A DNA stretch of 64,000 nucleotides from the NCBI RefSeq assembly GCF_022664455.2, contig NZ_JAKRKC020000003.1, positions 558,001 to 622,000 on the forward strand, given 5' to 3'. The stretch's first letter is position 1; each line of letters starts with the position of its first letter. Shown here one piece after another: positions 16,340 through 24,658 of the stretch. The notes under the pieces are model-generated. The model saw nothing but the letters and a program-made list of their open reading frames with translations. It searched no databases and was not told the origin of the DNA. The position numbers were made by a program, and so were the translations under genes. The stretch comes from Actinomadura luzonensis. GTDB taxonomy: Bacteria; Actinomycetota; Actinomycetes; Streptosporangiales; Streptosporangiaceae.

Positions 16340-18301
16340 TCATCCGGACAGCAGGCGGAACACCTTGCGGGCCACCCGGCGCGGCCTGGCCAGCCGGCGC
16401 GAGAGCCGGTAGCCGAGCGTGCGCCGGTAGGCCGTCGCCTTGCGCTGGGTCCTGCGCAGCTTGGCCTTCGCCCGGACCAGCTCCCGTTCCCGGTAGGACA
16501 GCTTCGTCTCCAGCCGCGCGATCCTGGCCAGGGCCGCGGTGAGCTGATCGGCCAGCCGGTCGCGGGCGCTCAGCAGGTCCCGGTACGTGGGCGCGTGCTC
16601 GGCCTGCTCGACCGGGTGGCCCAGCTCGGCGTCCAGCTTGCGGGCCCGGTCGAGGTCGCCGGGGTCGCAGGGCCGGCCCGCCATGCCGCACAGCGTCAGC
16701 GTGAGCTGGTCGGCCTCCAGCGGCCACGGCCACGGGTGGTGGTGCCCGGCCGCCTGCAGCCGCACCGCGAACCGCCACAGGATCCGGCACAGGACGATCC
16801 GCGGCTCGGGCGGGGTGGACGGGCCCTTGAGGTCGCCTATGGGGGTGAAACGGGTGCCGTCGTAGACCAGGCTGTCGGTCGCCGCACCCGCCGCGTCCGC
16901 CGTGCCGCCGTCCTCCAGCCAGCCGGCCAGAGCGGAGAGCAGCTCGCGGACGGTCCTGGTGTCCTCGCGGGCGCACGCCTCGACCAGCATCTCCTCCAGG
17001 ACCCGGCCCGCGGGGATGGGGCGCTCGTCGCCGTCGGGGAGCTGTTTGAGCCCGGCCCTGGTCAGCTCGTACAGGAGCTCGCCCTCCTGCACGAGCCCGA
17101 GCGGCAGCCCCCCTCCCGCCACCGTCTCCGCCGGAAGCGCCGCGCTCGAGGCCTCGTCCGCGGCGGTCCCGGTCGCCGCCGCCGTGAGCAGCGGGGACCG
17201 GGTGGCGACGGCGAGCCACATCGGCGCCAGTTCCTCCCCCAGCCGGTGCCGGAAGACGAGGCGGGTCAGCCGCAGCGGATCGGCGACCAGCATGCGGTCC
17301 CCGTTCCTGGCGCTCAGCGGGAACGCCAGCGCGTCCGGCAGGTCGAAGGCCAGCGCCTCACGGGCGAGCAGCGCCCTGGGCGCCTGCCGTCCCGGATAGG
17401 CCGCGTAGCAGCGTTGCACGGTCAGCCCCGCGGACTCCAGGCCGGCGTCGAGCGCGCCCGGCCCGCTGGGGTAGCTGGGGTCGAAGCCGTGCGGAGCCCA
17501 CTGATCGTCGCCGCCGTCGCGGTCGGCGGGCCGCGCCTCCAGGAACCGGTCGACGCCCAGGTCGTTGCGCACGCCGAGGACCAGCCGCCCGCCCGGCGCG
17601 ACCAGCGCGGCCAGGGCGTCGAGCGACTCGATCCAGGCCGCGGCCGGCGCCTCGGCGGAGTGCGTCCGCAGCAGCCCGTCGAGGGCCAGCACCAGATCGT
17701 ACGGCTCCTCCGCCCGGAACGCCTCCAGCCTCCCGCAGAAGACGGCCAGCCCCGGGTGACGTTCACCCAGAGCGCAGGCGTCGGGGTAGGACCGCACCAA
17801 CACCCCCACGTCCGGCCCCCCGCCCACCCCCTGGTCACCCGACGCACCCTCGCCGTCCGGCGCACCCGTGCCCTCTCCGACAGGAAGAGGGCGGGCAGCG
17901 ACAGCGCCCGGCCCGACGGCGTCCTCAGGCAGCACCTCCGCCGTCGACACATCGCCGTCCTCAGACAGCACCTCCACCGTCGACACATCGCCGTCCTCAG
18001 ACGGCACCTCCACCGTCGACACATCGCCGTCCTCAGGCAGTGCCTTCGCTGGAGACGCGACGACGTCCTCCGGCAGTGCCTTCGCCAGCGCGCCCGTCAA
18101 TCCGGCGAGAGCCGCCACCTCGTCCACCACCGCCTGCGGATGCGGGCCGACCAGCAGCACCTTGCCGTTCGCGGGAAGGATCCGCCTGATCAGCTCAAGT
18201 GCCGCCCCCCGCCAGTCGGTGATGCCGCCCATGTCGGCCATGTCCGACCAGAGCAGCATTTCTCCACCGATCAACCGGACGTTCCCGGGTGCCTCGTTCA
18301 C
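16340..18301 (-). CDS. Methyltransferase-like protein with internal 12-residue repeats and C-terminal coiled coil
   Basis: 653 residues if read from GTG 18301, which overlaps the upstream stop (GTGA); ATG 18322 would add seven residues. An N-terminal Rossmann-like stretch (VLLVGPHPQAVV) is followed by three tandem 12-residue repeats (EDGDVSTVEV type), then a class I methyltransferase-like core (YDLVLALDGLL, APGGRLVLGVRND). The last ~90 residues are charged and heptad-like, ending in a very basic tail as in many wall-polymer transferases. SAM binding is not certain because the usual GxGxG is degenerate. It is probably a sugar-modifying or scaffold protein of the glycopolymer locus. Confidence 0.6.
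   Translation of the reverse strand: MNEAPGNVRLIGGEMLLWSDMADMGGITDWRGAALELIRRILPANGKVLLVGPHPQAVVDEVAALAGLTGALAKALPEDVVASPAKALPEDGDVSTVEVPSEDGDVSTVEVLSEDGDVSTAEVLPEDAVGPGAVAARPLPVGEGTGAPDGEGASGDQGVGGGPDVGVLVRSYPDACALGERHPGLAVFCGRLEAFRAEEPYDLVLALDGLLRTHSAEAPAAAWIESLDALAALVAPGGRLVLGVRNDLGVDRFLEARPADRDGGDDQWAPHGFDPSYPSGPGALDAGLESAGLTVQRCYAAYPGRQAPRALLAREALAFDLPDALAFPLSARNGDRMLVADPLRLTRLVFRHRLGEELAPMWLAVATRSPLLTAAATGTAADEASSAALPAETVAGGGLPLGLVQEGELLYELTRAGLKQLPDGDERPIPAGRVLEEMLVEACAREDTRTVRELLSALAGWLEDGGTADAAGAATDSLVYDGTRFTPIGDLKGPSTPPEPRIVLCRILWRFAVRLQAAGHHHPWPWPLEADQLTLTLCGMAGRPCDPGDLDRARKLDAELGHPVEQAEHAPTYRDLLSARDRLADQLTAALARIARLETKLSYRERELVRAKAKLRRTQRKATAYRRTLGYRLSRRLARPRRVARKVFRLLSG
17923..18030 (-). 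repeat. Three tandem 36-bp repeats inside the methyltransferase-like gene
   Basis: Units begin at 17923, 17959 and 17995, nearly identical, with a partial fourth copy from 18031. They keep the reading frame (12 residues per unit), so copy number can vary without breaking the protein. Confidence 0.85.
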
Positions 18302-19134
18302 GCGTACCGCACCCGCTTCCATCCGAACATGCGCCGTAGCTCCTCCGGTGTCGCCTGATACTCGAATCCCAGCTCGCGCCGCGCCACCTCGACCGCCAGC
18401 TCGGGATCGACGCGCTCGCCGTGCAGCTCGGGCCAGAGCCGCATGCGGCGCGCCGTGCCGCCGTACTCGGGGCGTTCGTCCTCGTACTGCATGGGGTCCC
18501 CGTACACGGCGACCTCGCAGCCCACCGACGCGCCGTAGAACAGCGCGCTGCCGAGCCGGTTGGAGGCCACCCTGCGGTGGCGTCGCAGCTGGGTCAGCTG
18601 CTTGCGCAGGAAGTCGCGCCCTTTCCCCTCCCAGCGGGAACCGCGCTCGCCGTGACAGATGACCCGAAAACCCCGCGATTCATACGCTCGCCGAATGTCC
18701 GGGTTTGCGAATTCCAGCCAGTAAAGGCAAACCGTGACCGGCTCTGTCTCGACATTTCGGATTTCGTCCGCCAGCCGGGCATGATCGCCGCTGACGGAGC
18801 TCTTCTCCCAGCCGTGAAAGGGATACCAGATCGTACCCTCACGTTTCGGGGTGACGCCCAGTTCGGGCTCCAGATGAAGGAGGTAAATCCAGGGCGCGCC
18901 GATGAGGTAGTGTCCTCTGCGCCCCATCGACCAGCCTCGTCGGCGCAGCACGTCAGACCACACGAAACGGGGATAACCCGGGCTGCACCAGTGATCGTTC
19001 GGCGGGAACCCGTGCAGATAGTTCCACCCATGTTGCAGAAAGCCCTGGATGCGCTTCGGCGCCTCGTCCGGCATCTCACAGTATCTGCCGAGTATGCGCG
19101 AGTGCCCGTACCAGTGATTGGATTCGTCCATCAT
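18298..19134 (-). CDS. Unrecognised protein, possible surface-polysaccharide transferase
   Basis: 278 residues from ATG ATG at 19134/19131. I do not recognise a family with certainty. It is rich in Trp, Tyr and His (YLHGFPPNDHWCSPGY, TIWYPFHGWE). The middle and C-terminal parts look like a GT-B-type ending: VTVCLYWLEFANPDIRRAY, FRVICHGERGS, then SNRLGSALFYGASVGCEVAVYGDPM, a form seen in polysaccharide and sialyl-type transferases. Base composition is visibly less GC-rich than its neighbours in 18.6-19.1 kb, hinting at separate acquisition. Coupled to the methyltransferase-like gene. A nonulosonate transferase is an attractive but unproven guess. Confidence 0.55.
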   Translation of the reverse strand: MMDESNHWYGHSRILGRYCEMPDEAPKRIQGFLQHGWNYLHGFPPNDHWCSPGYPRFVWSDVLRRRGWSMGRRGHYLIGAPWIYLLHLEPELGVTPKREGTIWYPFHGWEKSSVSGDHARLADEIRNVETEPVTVCLYWLEFANPDIRRAYESRGFRVICHGERGSRWEGKGRDFLRKQLTQLRRHRRVASNRLGSALFYGASVGCEVAVYGDPMQYEDERPEYGGTARRMRLWPELHGERVDPELAVEVARRELGFEYQATPEELRRMFGWKRVRYA

Positions 19135-19299
19135 TCCCCCCGTAGCGGTTGGCGCGCCCCATCCGACATTCCCAGCCCCGAACGTGCCTCACTCGCCGTT
19201 ATACGGTTCCATTACTCGGGGTGGGGTCTTGGTTTCTCCGGACCCGGAATTGCCGCTACACTCGGTCGTGGCCTGAGGACAGAGAGTTAGTGAGTGATC

Positions 19300-19548
19300 A
19301 TGAGCCATCTCGACCGGTTGCGGGCCGTCTTCCGCAGAGCTCTCAACCTTCCCGCCGACGCATCCGTCGACGACCTCGAATACCGCGCCATCCAGCAGTG
19401 GGACTCACTGGCCCACATGGCGTTGGTCGCCGCGATGGAGGACGAGTTCTCCATCATGATCGACACCGACGAGATGATCGACATGAGCTCGTTCGCCAAG
19501 GCGGCCGAGCTCCTCGAGAAGCACGGCGTCGGCACCGCCGCCGTCTGA
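19300..19548 (+). CDS. Acyl carrier protein
   Basis: 82 residues from ATG 19300; a GTG at 19294 adds two residues. The phosphopantetheine site is WDSLAHM with Ser36, in an acidic helical protein of normal ACP length (FSIMIDTDEMIDMSSFAKA). It sits at the head of a codirectional set with a FabG-like reductase, an acyl-AMP ligase and LuxE/LuxC-like proteins, and so is likely a dedicated carrier, not the fatty-acid synthase ACP. Confidence 0.85.
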   Translation: MSHLDRLRAVFRRALNLPADASVDDLEYRAIQQWDSLAHMALVAAMEDEFSIMIDTDEMIDMSSFAKAAELLEKHGVGTAAV

Positions 19549-19784
19549 CCGCGCCCTCGCACCCGGCTCCGCGCTCCCGCAGCAGCAGGAGCCCGGGCCA
19601 CCGGGGGCGTCGGGGGCAGACGCCGGTGCCGGCACCAGCAGGAGGCGTCGGGGGACGCCACGAGCCACACCAGTCCACCTCCGGTCTGCCGGGGGTGCCA
19701 TGAGACCGGGCCAGCCATCGTCCGAGCCATTGGGGGCGGCATGACAACGGACCAGGCAGCGTCTACCGACCGCGGGAGGGCGCG

Positions 19785-21464
19785 ATGACACCGGAACCGG
19801 AACCGGAAGCGACCGAGGCCCTCGACGCCTCTCCGGCACCGGCCATCAGCTCCGGCCCGAGCCCGGCACCGTCCACCGGTCCCGGCCCGGCACCGGCACT
19901 GGCACTGGCACGCCCCGACGATCCCGGACGGAATGCGGCGTCACCCACCCGTCTCGACCTGACACCGGCGCGCCCCGACGATCCCGGACCGAACGCGGCA
20001 CCGTCCATCCGTCTCGGCCTGGCACCGGCACGGCCCGGCGACGGCCTCGGGCCCGATCCGGGATCTCCCGATGTCGCCGGCGCTGACGTCTCCGGCACGG
20101 GGCGAGCCCGGTCCGGCGGCTCCGGCACCAGGGTGGCCTCACGCGGCACCTCCCCCACGCCTCCAGTGCCCCGCGACAGCCACGACGAGACGCGCACGGA
20201 CCTGACTCCGTCCGGCAGTCCAGGCGTCAGGACGTCATCCCCCAGCGCCTCCCACCTGAAGCCGGCACATGCCGGCAGCTCCAGCTCCGAGGCGGCACCC
20301 AGCAGCCCTGATGCCGACACCGCACCGTTCAGCGGCTTCGGCCTGGGCCTGCCGGCGTCCGACGACAGCGCCACGGCAGCAGCCGGACCGGAAACGCCCG
20401 AGCCGCCCGGCACGGCCGGACCTCAAACAACGTGTCCCACCCCTACGACCCCGCTACCTGCGGTCCTCGCGACGAATGCCACAACGACGAGCACTTTGCC
20501 CGATCAAGCGCCGGACGCACCAGATGCCCCAGACGCCACAGGCGGGCACCTGATGACCGAGCAGCGCGAGAGCCGCCCCGCGCCGGCACCTCCAAGCCCT
20601 CAGCAGGTCACCCACCCCGGGCAGGAGTTCGCCCTGGCGTGGAGCGGCCTCGGGCTCAGCCGCGCGGCGTCCGAACACGTCCCCGCGACGTCGCCGCAGC
20701 GACCCGCGACCCTGCCCTCTCCGCCTTCCTCTCCCCGCGTCGTCCTCGTCACGGGCTCGACGACGGGGATCGGCCGGGCGGTGGCGGTCCGGCTGGCCGC
20801 CCGCGGAGACCGCGTCGTGCTCCACGGCCGCGACGAGGAGCGGGCCGACAAGGCCGCCGCCGAGGTCGCCGCGCAGACCGGCGGCCTGACGGACGCGGTG
20901 CACGGCGACGTCGCCGACCCCGCCCTCGTCGCGGCCATGATGCGGCAGATCTACCAGCGCCACGGCCGTCTCGACGCGCTCGTCGTCAACGCCGGCATCC
21001 ACGCGGCCGGCCTGCTCGGCATGGTGCGCCACGAGACGGTCGGCCGCCTCTTCCAGGTCAACGCCGTCGGCGCGACCCACACCCTGCAGGCCGCGCTCAG
21101 GCTGCTGCGACGCGGGACGTTCCCGGCGGTGGTCGTCATGTCCTCGGTCATGGGCCTCGCGGGCGGCCCCGGCCAGACGGTCTACTCGGCCTCCAAGGCC
21201 GCGCTCGTCGGCCTCACCCTGGCCGCCGCCAAAGAACTGGGCCGCTCCGGCATCAGGGTCAACGCGGTGGCCCCCGGCTACATCCAGACCGACATGTTGT
21301 CCACGCTCGACCCCGACGCCCGTACCGCCACGATCGCCGCCACCCCGCTCGGCCGGCTCGGTCGTCCCGACGACGTCGCGGGCGCGGTCGCGTTCCTGCT
21401 CTCCCCCGACGCCGACTTCATCACCGGCCAGATCCTCGGGGTGGACGGGGGTCTGGTGCCATGA
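19785..21464 (+). CDS. FabG-like short-chain dehydrogenase with ~315-residue low-complexity N-terminus
   Basis: 559 residues from ATG 19785, which has a good GGGAGGG site; an internal ATG at 20553 (residue 257) is the other possible start. Residues 1-315 are Pro/Ala/Ser/Thr-rich with no visible fold. From ~318 a complete SDR domain follows: LVTGSTTGIGRAVA for NAD(P), VVNAGIHAAG, SSVMG with YSASK catalytic Ser/Tyr/Lys, and the C-terminal GxxLGVDGG. It is closest in style to 3-oxoacyl-ACP reductases. Adjacent to the ACP, it probably reduces a 3-oxoacyl group on that carrier. Either start is possible. Confidence 0.75.
   Translation: MTPEPEPEATEALDASPAPAISSGPSPAPSTGPGPAPALALARPDDPGRNAASPTRLDLTPARPDDPGPNAAPSIRLGLAPARPGDGLGPDPGSPDVAGADVSGTGRARSGGSGTRVASRGTSPTPPVPRDSHDETRTDLTPSGSPGVRTSSPSASHLKPAHAGSSSSEAAPSSPDADTAPFSGFGLGLPASDDSATAAAGPETPEPPGTAGPQTTCPTPTTPLPAVLATNATTTSTLPDQAPDAPDAPDATGGHLMTEQRESRPAPAPPSPQQVTHPGQEFALAWSGLGLSRAASEHVPATSPQRPATLPSPPSSPRVVLVTGSTTGIGRAVAVRLAARGDRVVLHGRDEERADKAAAEVAAQTGGLTDAVHGDVADPALVAAMMRQIYQRHGRLDALVVNAGIHAAGLLGMVRHETVGRLFQVNAVGATHTLQAALRLLRRGTFPAVVVMSSVMGLAGGPGQTVYSASKAALVGLTLAAAKELGRSGIRVNAVAPGYIQTDMLSTLDPDARTATIAATPLGRLGRPDDVAGAVAFLLSPDADFITGQILGVDGGLVP
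19908..20027 (+). repeat. 60-bp tandem repeat in the SDR N-terminal extension
   Basis: Two 20-residue units beginning ARPDDPG, plus a partial third (ARPGDG). In-frame, GC-rich, part of a longer low-complexity stretch that already starts in the gap after the ACP gene. Confidence 0.7.
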
Positions 21465-23257
21465 CGAACCACGAACAGCAGCCGACGCCCTCCTCGACCC
21501 CTGGAACTCCGACTACGCGGCCCGGCACGCAGCCGGCCCCGACGCTCAGTGCCAATCCGGCGCTCAGTGCCAATCCGGCGCTCAACGTCGAAACGGCGGT
21601 CGCCTCGCGGCGGGCAACCGTTTCACGGGGCGGCGACACGGCTCAGGGCGAGGCATCACCGCAATCCGCGGCAACTGCACTGGCATCCGCCTCCGCAGCA
21701 GCCGCACCGGAAGCCGCCTCCGCGCCGGCACCGGCCTCCGCCGCAACACCGGCACCGGCCTCCGCCCCCGCGTCCGCCTCCGCACCGACCTCCGCGTCCG
21801 CCTCCGCACCGGCCTCCGTGTCCGCCTCCGCACCGGCCTCCGCGGCCGCACCGTCACGGTCCTCCGTTTCCGCACCCGCATCAGCGCCCGGATCCGCAGC
21901 CGCGGTCGCGCCCGCGTCGGTGGCCGGAGGGTTCGCGGTCGCCGCGAGTGCCTTTCCTCATCCGCAGGCGCGGCTGATCATCGCCGGGGAGTCGGTGGTG
22001 CTGGGCGCGGGTGAGCTGGAGCGGCGGGTGGTCCGGACGGCGGAGGTGCTGGCCCGGCTGCGTCCCGGCCCGTTGTTCTGCGGCATGCGGAACAATCTCG
22101 CCTCCGTGCTCCGCTACCTGGCCGCCTTCCGCTCCGGCCGGCCCGTGGCGCTGCTGGACCCGGATTTGTCGCCGGGGGCGCTGGCGGAGCTGGCCGCGCG
22201 GTTCCGGCCGGCGGCGCTGCTCGGGTTCACGCACGCCGGGGACGGCTCGCCGCCCGCGCGGCGCGACGTGCCCGATCCGCATCCCGATCTCGCGGTGCTT
22301 CTCGCCACCTCGGGGTCCACCGGCAACCCCAAGCTCGTCCGGCTGTCCCGCCAGGCCGTCCTGGCCAACGCCGCCGGCATCGCCACAGCCCTGTCGATCA
22401 CTCCGCGCGAGGTCGCGCCCACCAGCCTGCCGCTGCACTACAGCTACGGCCTCTCGGTGCTCAACAGTCACCTGATCGCGGGCGCGACGGTGATGCTGAC
22501 CGAGGCGGGGCTGCTGGAGCGCTCGTTCTGGACGCATCTGGACGCGCACCACTGCACGTCGCTGGCCGCCGTCCCGTACCAGTACGAGATGTTGCGCCGG
22601 CTGCGCTACGACCGGGCCGAGCACCCGTCCGTCGCCACGCTCACGCAGGCCGGCGGGCGGCTCGCGCCGGAGCTCGTCACCGAGTTCGCGGCGAAGGCGG
22701 ACCGGTTCTTCGTGATGTACGGGCAGACGGAGGCGACGGCCAGGATCGCCGTGTTGCCGCCGGACCGGCTGGCCGACAAGCTCGGCTCGGTGGGCACGGC
22801 CGTGCCCGGCGGGCGGCTGGAGATCGAGGACGGCGAGGTCGTCTACCACGGGCCCAACGTGATGATGGGCTACGCCGAGACGGCCGCCGACCTGGCCCGA
22901 GGGGACGACCTCGGTGGGGTGCTGCGCACCGGCGACCTCGGGCACCTCGACGCGGAGGGCTTCCTTCACATCACCGGACGGCTCAAGCGCATCGCCAAGA
23001 TCTTCGGCGTGCGGGTGAACCTCGACGACGTCGAGCGCCTGCTGCGCGGTGCCGGGCCGGTCGCGGCCACGAGCGGGGACGACCGGGTGACCGTCTGGGC
23101 CGAAGGGCTCGACGCCGCCGGCTGCGCGGGGCTCGCGCGGCGGCTGGGCGCCGAGCTGCGGCTGCACTGGAGCGGTTTCGACGTCCGGCCGATCGAGCGG
23201 CTGCCGCTGCTCGCCACGGGCAAGGTCGACTACCGGGCCCTGGAGAGTCGTACATGA
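21461..23257 (+). CDS. Acyl-AMP ligase (ANL superfamily) with Ala/Ser/Pro-rich N-terminal extension
   Basis: 598 residues, ATG overlapping the SDR stop. Residues ~1-155 are Ala/Ser/Pro repeats. The rest is an adenylating enzyme: ATSGSTGNPKLVRLS (P-loop A3), YGQTEATARI (A5), RTGDLGHLDAEGF (A7), GRLKRIAKIFGVRVNLDDVE (A8 hinge) and LATGKVDYRAL with the catalytic Lys (A10). It should activate a carboxylic acid with ATP and load it onto CoA or, given the context, the ACP at 19300. The substrate is not evident. Confidence 0.82.
   Translation: MTNHEQQPTPSSTPGTPTTRPGTQPAPTLSANPALSANPALNVETAVASRRATVSRGGDTAQGEASPQSAATALASASAAAAPEAASAPAPASAATPAPASAPASASAPTSASASAPASVSASAPASAAAPSRSSVSAPASAPGSAAAVAPASVAGGFAVAASAFPHPQARLIIAGESVVLGAGELERRVVRTAEVLARLRPGPLFCGMRNNLASVLRYLAAFRSGRPVALLDPDLSPGALAELAARFRPAALLGFTHAGDGSPPARRDVPDPHPDLAVLLATSGSTGNPKLVRLSRQAVLANAAGIATALSITPREVAPTSLPLHYSYGLSVLNSHLIAGATVMLTEAGLLERSFWTHLDAHHCTSLAAVPYQYEMLRRLRYDRAEHPSVATLTQAGGRLAPELVTEFAAKADRFFVMYGQTEATARIAVLPPDRLADKLGSVGTAVPGGRLEIEDGEVVYHGPNVMMGYAETAADLARGDDLGGVLRTGDLGHLDAEGFLHITGRLKRIAKIFGVRVNLDDVERLLRGAGPVAATSGDDRVTVWAEGLDAAGCAGLARRLGAELRLHWSGFDVRPIERLPLLATGKVDYRALESRT
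21715..21860 (+). repeat. Degenerate Ala-Ser-Ala-Pro coding repeat in the acyl-AMP ligase
   Basis: Imperfect tandem copies of a short GC-rich motif (around GCCTCCGCACCG) encoding ASAPAS-type units. The boundaries are approximate. Confidence 0.6.
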
Positions 23258-23489
23258 GCGGTCGCGGGGTGCGGGGCGCGGCGCGAATGCGGCTGATCGG
23301 ACGCTTCATGGGAGGTGAGGGGCAGGGCGGCAGAGCCGCCTGTCGTCATGGTCTGCGAGGGGTGGTGTGGGGGGCGAGGGAGACGGGCGCTTGGTGGCTG
23401 TGCGCGGGCATGGGTGCTTGGCGGCGGCGTGCGGGCGCGAGGGCGTTGTGGGCGGCATCCGGACGTACGAGCACGAGCGGGGGTTCGGG
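23258..23489. other. Gap between acyl-AMP ligase and LuxE-like gene
   Basis: G-rich sequence, open in the LuxE frame from 23367 but with no convincing protein. No promoter or hairpin identified. Confidence 0.3.
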
Positions 23490-24521
23490 GTGAGCGTTTT
23501 CAGTCTGCGTGAAGGGGAGCGGGAGGCGCGGCTCGTCAGGGAGCTGGCCGCGCTGACCGAGCGGCATCGGGAGGCGTGCCTGCCGTACCGGCGCATTCTC
23601 GAGGCGACGGGGGCGCGGCCGCCGTACGAGAGGCTGGTGGACCTGCCGTGGCTGCCGGTGCGGCTGTTCAAGACGCATGAGCTGCGGAGTGTGCCGCGCG
23701 AGCGGGTGTTCCGGGTCCTGACGTCCAGCGGCACCACCGGGCAGCGGCCGAGCCGGGTCTACCTCGACCGCGAGGCGGCGGCGGCGCAGACGCGGATGCT
23801 GGCCGCGACCCTCAAGGAGGTGCTGGGCGAGCGGCGGCTGCCCATGCTGGTGGTCGACAGCCGGGCCGTGGTCCGGGACGCGACGCTCAGCGCGCGCGGG
23901 GCCGGGGTGCTCGGGATGATGAACTTCGGGCGGGATCACACGTTCGTCCTGGACGAGCGGGGGCGGGTGGACGCCGAGGCGGTCAAGGGGTTCCTGGCCC
24001 GGCACGGCGGTCAGCGGTTCCTGGTGTTCGGGTTCACGTTCATGGTGTGGCTCTACCTGCTGGACCTGGGGGTGGACCTGTCGCAGGGGGTGCTCGTCCA
24101 CTCGGGCGGCTGGAAGCGGCTGGCCGAGCAGGCGGTGGACAACGCCGAGTTCCGGCGGCGGCTGGGCGCGGAGTGCGGGCTCGTCCGGATCCACAACTTC
24201 TACGGGATGGTCGAGCAGATCGGGACCATCTTCCTGGAGGGGCCCGAAGGCGACGGGCTCTACTGCCCGGACTTCGCGGACGTGGTGATCCGGGATCCGG
24301 AGACGTGGGAGGAGGCGCCGGTCGGGACGCCGGGACTGGTCGAGGTGGTCAGCACGCTGCCCACCTCCTATCCCGGGCACGTGCTGCTCACCGAGGACAT
24401 GGGGGTGGTGCGTGGGGTCGACGACGGGGCGTGGCCGGGGAAGCGGTTCGAGGTGCTGGGACGGTTGCCGCGGGCCGAGGTGCGCGGCTGCAGCGACACC
24501 TTCGGTGCGGGACAAGGGTGA
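23490..24521 (+). CDS. LuxE-like acyl-protein synthetase / acyltransferase
   Basis: 343 residues from GTG 23490 (VSVFSLREGER); the frame is open further upstream, but that part has no homology-like features. It has the LuxE pattern: LPYRRILEATG, LPWLPVRLFKTHELRS, SSGTTGQRPSRVYLD and NFYGMVEQIGTIFLEG. LuxE activates a fatty acid and hands it to the LuxC reductase; relatives also occur in surface-polysaccharide loci. No luxAB is present, so bioluminescence is not implied. The next gene is LuxC-like, which supports a paired acid-reductase complex. Confidence 0.8.
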   Translation: MSVFSLREGEREARLVRELAALTERHREACLPYRRILEATGARPPYERLVDLPWLPVRLFKTHELRSVPRERVFRVLTSSGTTGQRPSRVYLDREAAAAQTRMLAATLKEVLGERRLPMLVVDSRAVVRDATLSARGAGVLGMMNFGRDHTFVLDERGRVDAEAVKGFLARHGGQRFLVFGFTFMVWLYLLDLGVDLSQGVLVHSGGWKRLAEQAVDNAEFRRRLGAECGLVRIHNFYGMVEQIGTIFLEGPEGDGLYCPDFADVVIRDPETWEEAPVGTPGLVEVVSTLPTSYPGHVLLTEDMGVVRGVDDGAWPGKRFEVLGRLPRAEVRGCSDTFGAGQG

Positions 24522-24658
24522 GGGTCCCAGACTGCGGGTCCCAGGCTGAGGGCCGGGGCTGCGGGTCGGGGCTGCGGGGGCCAGGGTTTGAGCGCCCGCG
24601 TGGTGAGGGCTGGGCGTCGTGGTGGTGGCGGTGATGGGAGTGCGAGGAGAGGGGAGCG

